Of a DNA stretch of 64,000 nt, positions 50,601-61,900 are shown piece after piece. A model generated the notes under the pieces. That model was not told the DNA's origin. It saw nothing but the letters and a program-made list of their open reading frames with translations, and did no database searches. Positions within the stretch are counted from its first letter, which is position 1. Every line of letters starts with the position of its first letter. The translations under genes and the position numbers were made by a program. This DNA is from Tyto alba (taxonomy: Eukaryota; Chordata; Aves; Strigiformes; Tytonidae), in assembly GCF_018691265.1 (NCBI RefSeq), contig NW_024881283.1:6049731-6113730 (forward strand), in the 5' to 3' direction.

Positions 50601-53600
50601 GGCCAAAAACATACAAGATGGAGGCGCAAAAAAGAACCTGATTTTTCAGAGACTGAAATTATATTTTAAGAAAAACTCCTAGACACCACATCTTGCTGAA
50701 AATCCACCCTAACACCCATACCACCACTGCCGTCTCCATTACCCCCCCATGCTCTTCAGTACAGCAGTTCATTTCTGCGAGCCAGACATTGTGCTATCCT
50801 TTCAGAAGGACAACCGGTGCCATGTCTTGGTGTATTTATGCCACAGAAGCAGTGACAGCCACCAGAGAGGTTGTACAGGGGTACGGTGAGATGGCAGGGA
50901 CAGTCAGGATTAGGAGGATGCCAGGTGTGCAAAGCTGTCGCGGTGGTACCTGACTCCTTCGGGACCGGCTCTAGTTCTCTCATCATCACCATTTTTTCTT
51001 CCTTCTCCTCTTCAATAGGGCTTATCTCAACATTGCCAAGAGCACGTTTGGCTAAAAAAGTTATGAATGTGTTAAAATGCCACCTCAAAGATGAAGTAGC
51101 AAAGGCAATACTGCCATCAGTAAATCTGCACGGTCACCTCTCCTGCTTCTCTCACAGTGCTTCAGAGCATCAAGACATGCAGGAAAAGTAACAGATACCA
51201 AGCTTTTCCTTTGCCACTCAACGATGTTCTGTGCTGTCCAGAACTGTGTTATTTTAGTTACATTTTCTTGATTAACTACCTTTGACTATTTTGACACATA
51301 ACAATTTAAACACAGTAAAAAGCACTGCTCCAAAATATAAGATATAAAATATCAAACATCATCGCCCTGGCCAAGAAAATGGTCCCTACTGGGAACAAAA
51401 GTGTCAAGAGGAGGAAAAAGTGCAGGAGGTCAATAAGAAGAGGCAGCTGCAGCAGGAGACCCCTGGATGTGCTCAGGTCTGACACTGGCTGCTGCCCATC
51501 CTATGGAATATCCTGAAGTCTAAGCGCAGGGGCTGGTTTAGTATTTTTCATAATATTCAAGAAAACAGGTGAAGTTCCGAGTTACCTCCCTCCATGGCTT
51601 CCATCTCTTCATCCTGCAATGACTAACTAACTCTGCCTTTAATTACTATTAGGGTGGAGCTGTCTGCTGCAGTGAAATTGCTCTGAAAAAATAAAACCCA
51701 ACTAGGGAAGAAGCAGGCTTCCTAGCAAAGAAAAAATCCAGCAGAATGTAGGTGACCTCCAGCAGTCCCAGAGCACACAACCTGATTTTCAGGCACCGCA
51801 CGTTCCTACAGCTCAGGGGAATGAACCTTAGGAGAAGGGACAGTAACAGAGGAGCGTTAAGAGGCCACTGCACACTCATTTCAACACACAGGCACACAGC
51901 CAAGCCACGGCACAGCACCTCCTCGTCTCGACCAGAGGCACACCCCGATAAAGCAGCATCCGTGTATTGCAGCGCACTTGCAAAGCTGAGTGTGATTTTA
52001 ATGGCAAGGAACACCACCACAAACAGTGCAACCTCTGTCCTACAGCACTGCATCACTTCAACCCAGCAGGTCACAGCCCGGGCGGCCGGGGCAGCCACGC
52101 CGGTGGCAAACACTGCTGCGGCTGTACCTGACCGCGGCTGCAGCGGCTCCGGTAACTTTGGCTTGGCAATGGGAACCTTAACCACCTCTACCTTCTCCTC
52201 CTCCTCTTCCTCCTCTGCAATGGGTTTCATTTCAAAAGCTTCAAGAGCGTGTTTGGCTAGAAAAAGGTTTGCATGCATTAATAAAGTGGTTGGAGAGCCA
52301 CATGGACACACAACGGTTGCCACAGCAGAGGAAAGAGCGAGAGGAGATCCCTCTCCATGGCAGCAGCTGAGAACAGCGAGGAGGTTTTTAAAAGAGGCAG
52401 CTTAACAGTAATTTTCCACCACACAATTGTGGATCAGTCTTTCTAGTGCTGCCAGGCCCAACAGTGTATTGGATGAGAAGGGTAAAAACACAAGCGAGCT
52501 CTGCAGGCTTCTTGCCCAGCAGGGATAGATGGGGACACTCAAACGGCTCTTGAGTTTGGTACTAGGACTGGCTTTGCCTGACAAAGTCAGGGGAGATGCA
52601 GGTGCTGGCTGGTAAAATCCAGGAAAAACATACCCAGGCACTTCTAGATAACAACCCGTATAAAAACTAGCAGCTTTAAAGAAACTGAGTACTTGAGTGA
52701 TCAACTTCAAATCTAAAAATTAAGAACATACAGCCATTTACTCTGGTGTCTTAAATTCTCCACCTTCTGTTTTTACAGCATCAGGCTTTCACTGCCAGGC
52801 AATGCTGAGTAGCGAGAACTCGAGGCAAGACAGGGGTGGGGAGACAGTCTGTTGCACTACTTCACAAAAACTTGATCTAGATTTGATACTAGAAAAACAG
52901 TGATGTCAAAAGCATGCTGTAAAAAAATCAGGGTGGAAGAAGGGAAGTGGAGCAGTACACAATGCATTTGCATACAAATTATCTCCAGCTCTAATGCACC
53001 ACAGGCATTCGCTATTTAAGTGATGAAGACTGCAAATATTTGACAACACTGCTGCTGTGATATGCTTAGCAGTATTCAAATATGCTGTTGTACCTATACA
53101 CCTCTTAAAGGCATTAATATTTATTGACTTTACCTATCTTAAGAGAAATATAAGCTCCATGTGGCAAAATAAGTGGCATTTCTCAAGCCCCCCAAAAAAC
53201 GCAGAGTAGGCTTTAAAAATGGCAAGCAGGTCCCAGGATGAAGAATTTCAGAAACTTTACAAGAAGTTTCAAGATCGAACTTTAAAATTTTCTAATCCAC
53301 ATTTACAAAACCACTCAAATTTAGTGAGGAGACAGTTCTCAAGTGCCAGCACATCCTAAACTTTTCCCCACCTCCCAACAAGAATTACAGTCTAACGAGG
53401 TGCAAGGCGGAAATTTAACCAGTCTCCCAGAGCCAGGGCTCTGCTGGGCTGTCTCTCCTCTGACTGCAAAACTCTTCTTGCAAAGAAACGAAAAAAGAAA
53501 GCTGCCAGATTTGGTGAAACTTTGAGTTGCCAGGAACAAGCATGTAAAGGATAGGAAAGGCGCTGCAGAAGAGTTGTAGCCACCACCACAGCTATACCTG

Positions 53601-54689
53601 GCTTCTCTCGGATCTGATCCATGGGTTTTGGTTCGGGAACCTCAACCACCACCACCTCCTCCTGCTTCTCTTCCTCTACGGCTCTGAACTCAACTTTTTG
53701 AGTCGCACGTTTCGCTGAAGAAATGGGGCACATGTTAACAACTGCCCACACGGCAGATGGGAAAGGCTGCGGACTTCAACGGGCACAGAAGCATTACATT
53801 CACAGGCTGCTCTTTTCCAAGCTCTGACATTCATGTGAGGGATTGCAGCGGGGATTTCGCTACTCATACAGGGTCTTAACAGTCTACAGGGCATGGCCAA
53901 GGAGCAACCAACAGCACAGGTCCCCTTGTCTCCATGCAGCGTGCCTGGGTAACCTTGCATGCCCAGACTGCAGGCAAGCAGGCATTTTGCTTTGCTGTGG
54001 TACGGAGCTCAAACCAAGCAGCGCTTCCCTCCTGGCTCTGAGGCATGAAGCCCAGGCTTGGGGTGTTGCTGAGCCCTGTAAAGCCACGCCAGGAGCAGGG
54101 GCAGCCTGGCTGCTGCTGGCCACAGGGCACTGGGGCAGACCTGCTCCCTCCCAGCTCGCAGCACAACCTCGGGGCTCACAGCAACGTTGTTCCCGCTCCA
54201 TCAGGTGTCCTTGGTGCAAAGCAATTCTCCCCTTTTCCTGGATCCTGATTTTATAAGCATCCCATGATCCACATCAAGGGGAATAAACTTAGGCACTCCC
54301 CCTTCCATGCCTCACCTACTCTAGCCTGCTGCTATCTGGCTCTTAAAAACGTCAGGGATGAGCCCACCTGATCAATATGCCACAAACCAACATTAGCACT
54401 GCTTTAACAGGCACCGAAAAAGTTTCAAACAGTTGTGACAAAGAATCTCCCCCTCAAGGAAAACTATGTAATTTAAGAAAGTACGTTAAACAAAACAAAT
54501 ACTAGAATAGCTTAATTCCTGATTCGCTAGAAGGAAAATGTGTTGAGATTGAATGAGGAAGTATCTTTACAACCAGAACTTTGCCATAAGCCTTCAGCAC
54601 CCACCTACATCCTTTTCATGTCAGTCAGTTCTTGCTAGTACTACTATCAGTTTGCATTTTATATCCAGGTCTCTGTATTAAAGTGAGAT

Positions 54690-54725
<36 letters not shown>

Positions 54726-57700
54726 CAGAGAATTTAGGTGGTATTTAAGGAGTATTCCAGCATTCTGCTGAATCCAGCCACGGAGAGGGAGGAGGCACCA
54801 GACACTCACCTCCATCGAGGCTCCTGGAGGCTCGCTTACTTGCCGTCCGCTCGAACTGGGGAGCGGGTCGGTCGATCAAGGCACTCGCCTGCCTTGTCTG
54901 CGCCTGCGTCCGGCCGCTGTAGCGGAACTTGGAGCCCAGCGCTAGGAACCTGCTCTTCGGGATGGCCTCGGTGGAAGTCAGCCTGAAAACCACACGCACA
55001 ATTTAAAAACCATACCTCCAGTTATAGGAAGCAGCAGGTAAAGAGAAATTAAAATACAAATTAAAGAAGTCTCTTGCATACATCTGATTAACAAAACAAC
55101 ATGCACTAACAATAAGCCCCACATCTACGTAAGCTGCAAGACCTCTGTCTTATGTACCTTAGGAAGCAAAAGCTGCCTAGATATTTATTGCAATTTAAAC
55201 AACTTAATGTCTCTGCAAGCATTTGACTCGATTTTTTTGTGAAACCTTAAGGAACACTGAAGGAGGGCTCATTTTCAGCAGCTAACCTAAACCATTAGCT
55301 ATTCAAGGTGAACCTACCGTCTAGCAAACCCACCTGAAAAATGTGTGATGTTCAACACATACTTTCCACAGCTTCTTTGCTGCCCGGTAACTTGGCAGCT
55401 TGAACCCAATTGTACTTTCATACTGTTCTTGCTGTGGAAAATAGAAGTTATTTAGGTATAGCAAGAAATAAATGCAGCAGGAGTCCAGTCCCCAGCCCAT
55501 CGACCTGTTCTGCTGTGGCACAAACTGCTGGTGTAGCCCAAGAGCAGCTGAACTCACTTCACAATGTGCAGAACGAGCTCAGATCTGAGAAAAGACAGGG
55601 CTTGGCCACAAGCCTGGGCATCTCTCAGGATGCACCAGGATTTGCAGAGGAGCATGCCATGGATTTTGCAGCTATTCAGACTCATTTACACCCCTGTCAT
55701 ACACCCAGCTGGAGCGGGGGGCTGAAAATTGACCTCCCTGCAAAGCTGCATCATGGCAGATCAAAACAGGAGGAGGAAGAAGAGGAGGAATGAGGCAGAC
55801 CCCCACTGTAGCCTCTCTCCCCACTGTTTCCAGCAACCAGGCTGCTCCAGGGATATCCCTGTTCACAGGAGGCAGCATCAGGGCAGCCACTCCCTGCCTG
55901 CTGCAGTCTAAGTGAAAAGGTATGTGTCTGTACTTTCTTTTTTTTTTTTTTTTCCTAATGAAAGTGAGACAAAGAGCCTTTGTCTTTCCCCATTTCCAAA
56001 AAAGGAGTTAGTCCTCTCCCAGTTTCAACTGTGAACTTCCCACCAGTTTCCTCTGGATGCTGGGAATACCGTATGGTGCCAGGAGGTGGTGCTGGATGAC
56101 ACGTTTAAACTGTCATCTGCTGGTTTATAGCTTCAGCAAGGTCAGCAGGGCTCTACCTGAACTTAATACCAAGCCAAGACCAGAAACCCTCTGATGCTCA
56201 TTCAGAGAAAAGCTTGCTCCCTTCCCCAACTTTGTTTTAGTGAAGTATACACGTTGGTGATAACTAAAAGGCAATTAAAGATGACATGAGCACAAAGAAG
56301 TCTGAACATACTTCCCCTGGCCGAATCTTTATAAAGAAGCTGCTGCGTTTGTAGGAAATCTTCAGGACTTTGGGCCAAGGGAAGCGGTTGATTCTCAGTT
56401 TATCTTTGTAAACAAGAAGGCCACTGGAACAGACTCCCAGAGTGATATCCACTCCTTCCAAGTCCTGGGAAAGCAGATGAGGATTTAAGCAGTGTCAGAG
56501 TTACAAGTTTCAGGTCAATATCTGCCTTCCAAGTTACCCCTTTGGTCTTCCCCCAAATTCATCTCCCCACCACTCAGACTTCAGACTCCAGCTCCCTATG
56601 CAGCCAGGGCCAGGCTAGCTTTTCCTTCATGTTTCTCCTTACAAGCTCCTCCCTTCTGCTCATCTCTCCTGTGATGGTGTTTGCTCAAAGGGCAGGTCTA
56701 GAGTCTATCCTGCATTTCCCTGAGCGGTCTGGCTCACCTTGCAGGATCAGAGACTTATTCCAAGTTCCTCAGATCAAGGGCTTGTCTGTATCAGTAGTTC
56801 TGCAAAGCTTCCTGTATTATATAAATAATAAGCAATTTGGAAGAAACACTTCTCTGACAACACTTGCAACAGCGCTGGAGGCATTTCTGTTGTGTGTCTA
56901 TTTCTGTACCAGTAACCAGCTTACTTCCTATATCTTTCAAAAGGAGCTTCCTGAAATAGGTAAACATGCTCCCGCAAGTGAAGGATAATCAAATTGCAAA
57001 ATCTACAGGCAGGTGCATAACACGTGCTGATTCTCACCTTGGCTTGGTGAAGGTCAACTCCATACATAGACAGCTTTTTTGCATTCTCAAGAAACTCCAG
57101 GTCTGCTTGGGCTGGAGTCATGGATCTGGGGAAAGAGAGAAAGGGCCTGGTACTCCCCTAACTGTTGCTTTTAGCATGGGACAGATCAGACTTCACAAAC
57201 CATTTACCCATTAGATTTTCTTTTGCTTTCAATACAAACAAATCTGTACCTAGGTGATGAATTATTAAATTACTCTGAATACACGAATTTGTGCTTTGAG
57301 ACATCCTCATAAAACGGATGCACCTTATGTTTGTGGAGTTGTACAGACACTGGAGAAGAAAGCAAGGAAGTACAGTGAGGGGTACAAAACTTGATTCAGT
57401 AGAAGAAACACCAATTCAGCCGAAGGCAGAGGGTGACAGATCCTCCCAGACCTCCTGCCTCCAGACCTCCCCAAACCCAGCTATTGTTCTCCAAACCAAA
57501 CACAAGGACAACAGCTGAGACCTGTCGGCAGCGAATCCTGCTGGGGCAGACCAGATGAATGAGACGTTTTCTGGGAACAGATGGTACCCTGTCTGCAGGA
57601 GGGGCAACACAACACAACTTTGCTTTACAGAAACACCCTGATAATGGAGGCTATTATCAACATTATTGAAGTGCCCATGTTAATAAGTTTCTGGTGTACA

Positions 57701-58892
57701 AGGTACATCTAACAGCTCTGTTGGGAGAGTATTCAGCTGTATACATTTCATTTTGTTCCCTGCTTTGATGTCTTCCTTACTGAGCGCTTGCATACATCTT
57801 GTGTGCGGTGAAAATAAAGGTTTTAGTGGTGGGAGACAGAGCAGGCAAAGGCAACTGTAAGGATAATCCTCTAGGAAAGACCCAGGAGCAGTCATCATCT
57901 CCAACACGTGCCTTGTGCTTTGCAAATAAAGAGGTGGAGCATGGTTTAGAGAATTTTCCCACTGCAAACCCTCTGACAGTTTAATGTTCACAGAATACAG
58001 ATCAGAAATTAAATGGGTACACGTTGCTCCCTCGTGCACGCACGAGCAGGTTAAATATAACTACATCCTATATTTTGAAGTATCCTTCTAATGAAGCCAT
58101 GAATAATTCAGCAAGGTGATCTGCCACTTCTAGCACAGCTAACGGCCTTTGACTTCAAGTCACAAAGCTTGTCAGCGGCCTAATACTTACTTTCCCTCAT
58201 TTCCTCTCCTCTCAGTGCAAATGGAGGAGAATCAATTTAGAGTATTGATTTGCAGGGTTGAGCGAGGTGTTAATTGTAGCGTTGGTCACAGCTGGGGGCA
58301 CACGTCCACCCTTCCCTACTGCACTTGGGTTATTAGTTCCCATCTGCCTGCAAGAAGATCTTGTCTTTGCCCTGTTCTGGTTATTAGTGCATCAGCCAAC
58401 AGCCTTTCACAGGTCAAGGGTCTGCTGGTTGAAGGCCTCAGTATCACCAAGTGGTTTTATGGGCTTTCCCCCCCCACCCCCTCCAAAGTCCAAAGGTGAC
58501 TCTGGGAGGGTGCAGAAGCTGCCAGCTGGCTGCTCTCCACACTGGCCCTTTGCACTGCCGAGCACACAGCTCCACACAGCTTCTGCAAGCCAAGCACTCA
58601 AAAGCATCTATGAAAATAAACTCAAAATAAGATGAGGATTACTGTCACCCTTGAATCTGGTACCAGGGGGACTCCCAAGTGTCCTTCCAAGTGTTGTGGC
58701 TGCGCTGGGAAACACAAGGAAGAGAGCCTAACTGCAGCATCATCCGGAATACTTCCACATAAGAAAGTGCTACTCATTAAATGTGACAACAGAAAACCTC
58801 AAACAGGCTGCAGGCTACAGTACATACACAAAGAGACAAGATCTGGTCCAACCAGACTGCAATCCAAAAACTACATAAATTCCAAAGCAAGT

Positions 58893-58930
<38 letters not shown>

Positions 58931-61900
58931 GGGCAAGGTTAAAAAAAGCAAGCTTTGTATTTTCACATGAAATAAACCCCACTTTGACAACTATCCTATT
59001 GAAAAAGAGCTTATGTTAATAAACAATTGCAAGACTTTGCACCTGCTTTCTGAAAACACAGTTTCTTCTTCACACAGGAAAAAAGAATTGCAGCTTCTAG
59101 GAATGTTTTGTTATAAAGTATTAGATCTTTTTTAAAAAGCTGATGTTCTCAGTAGCTGAAAATTCACACCTTACTGCTAAATCTTCTGCTGCAAACATCA
59201 AAAAATTGGTGCAGCAGGAAACCAAAAGCATACAACAGAAGTTGGGAAAATATCAGAAAGCCCCATTATTTCAGGCTGCTGTGCACAAATAAGCCCTCCA
59301 GCTACCACATCTTACCTGTATGTTTTATGAAGCTCCACAACCTTCTCTTCAAGCTCTTTTGTCTGGTTTGGGGCCAATTTAAATTCATTGATGTAATCCG
59401 GGCTGTGTAGATCAGGATCATAGTCTCCCAACTCAGACTGGACTGTGTATGAACCCAGCAGAGCCAAAGTTGCAAAGGAACAGGGCAGCCGCCCTGTAAT
59501 GATGTCTTGTCTAAGCTGAAGACACAAGTAATACCTGGGGGGTTGGGGGGGAGAAAATACTATTTACAGAGAGCATAGAGAAACTTAAGAAACTCAAGGA
59601 TTAAACAGAATCTCATTTTTTATGCCACTGATGAATGCAACATGATGTTTGTTTCTAATGTCTACCTGTATTTTTACTTATGGGTTAATATTCCCATGGT
59701 AAACAGAGTGGAGGACAGGAGGACTTAAGGTTACCTCCACTCTGCAAAGCGAGTACAGGACACTTATGATCAGAAAAATATTTCTTTTAAACAAAAAATT
59801 ACTTTCCTATACTCATGTCAGGATTATAAATGACACTGCTTTACACAGTGGAGAGCAGAAGCATCCCACACATCCACTAAAAACAAACAAAAAAATCCCC
59901 TCCAAACCGTTAAGACATCTGATCTCCTTGCTGAAGGACGGAAAAATACCCAAATATTTAAAATTTCTATTCAATATTCACTGCTTTGCTGAGAGAGCTC
60001 CCTGGCTGGCAGCAAGATTCCCAGGTAATTCACCTGGTTATGTCCTCTGTCAGCTGCGCAGGATCCGGTGGATAAAACTTGACATTGAAGGTAAAATCCC
60101 AGGGGCCTCCTGCAGTTACAAAGGAGAGGTTGAGAAAAATAAACACACCAGAACATCTTTGTGATAGTCATTCGTTACAAAAAAAGCTGAGAATATCCAC
60201 TCTGATCTTCAAAATGCAGCCAGCAGATCATAATACTGATTTTAATACTGCCCGCTCGCACAGCTAGCTGCTGCTTAGCAGACAGTATGATATGATTTCA
60301 TTTACAGGAGCTAAGATACAAGCAGGGCAGGCAAATACACACGAATAATCCACATCTTGTGGACAAAATACAATTCATTGGTAAGAGCCTAAATTACGTA
60401 TTTTCTTCATTGATTGGAAAGAAGGATTCATGAAGAGAGGTCAGACGTGTGCTATAAGTTAATGAATTAGTATTGTTTTATCACTCAACCCCATTTTCAA
60501 ATTTCTCTTCAAGAGCAGATGTGCTAATTCACTCAGCAGCCTAATGCACTGTGGTCGGGTGGTCAGACCACAGGTTAAACTCAGCACAAGCATCAATCTC
60601 TGGATGAACCCAGCAAGCAGAGACAGAAGGAGCTTTACAAGTCCAGGCCTAAATGCTTTAAATACAGGTTGCTGCAAATCTTGTACAGCACCATTACAGG
60701 CATTAAGTGGGGCAAGAATCCACATAATCACACGTAGAACTGGTAGTATTTGTGGTATGAACAGTCTAGATGACACAGTTGAAGGGGTTACTCTCTCTTT
60801 CTTGAAAATAATCACATTTATGCACAGAAAATAGTCCTGAGTGACCCATTAAGCACTCAAAGTAATTTTCATAGTTACATCTGCCCCCTGCTGTGCCCTT
60901 TCACACTAGTTCAAAATAATATTTATTTCAGAAAGAGAAGATACCCCTGCGCTTAATTTCCTCAGAGATTTATCTCAAACAGGAAAGAGGGGGGGGGCTA
61001 GCTAGCATTCATGGATTTATTTCTTATGCAACACCATAACTGGGATTAAACACAAGGCATGTTGTTTTCATTATACACAGTTCAAAACAAGCTATTCCAA
61101 AAAGACATTTTAGGTAGCAGAGGTTAGCTAAACCAACCCACACTGGTGTACACATACTCATATAAACATTCAACGTATATTCAAGAAAAATCTAATAATT
61201 TGCCATTTAACTCATCTCGAGGGATCAGATTCTCTCGCAGGTTGCTCATTACACTTGTGAGCTGAATTTCACCTGCGCAGCACAGCCAGAGCAGCTCATG
61301 CCCTTTACACACAACCTGCTATCGATTCAAAGAGAAGTTGGTAACAGCAGGATCTTTGCGTGCTCCGCAGCCCTGCGGCATTTCCACCCTAATCTGTACT
61401 TAATGACATGCTTTGTTCTGCGTCCCCCACCAAAAGCATATGTAAAACAGTATTTTACTTTCATAAAACAGTATTTTACTTTTGAAGCAGACTTGCTCCT
61501 GAGAGAAAACAAAAGCCTCTAAAATATATTTAACTTTGACACTGCCCTCATCTTGAACTAATTTAGTGCTAGCAGACCTTAAAATACAACTCCGGATAGC
61601 ATCTGGTATTTGCCCTGATACTACTCGAGCCATTTATCATTCCAGTACCCTTATTTGGATACCAAAACAGCCTCAGAGTCCGTAACACTTTGCCACAGCA
61701 TAAAATTTTGCTCAGGCTCTCCCAGCCTCCTTTGAGATTTAAACAGTTCCCACCAACACCTATTTTCCCGTTCCCCAACAGGGAGCAGATCTCCCATTTC
61801 AGCATCACACAGTAGCAAGGACAGCCTGGGTTTGCATGGGGCAAACACAACCCAAACTATGTTTTCCCAAGGAAATCACATTTTCTCCTAAATCTAGAAC

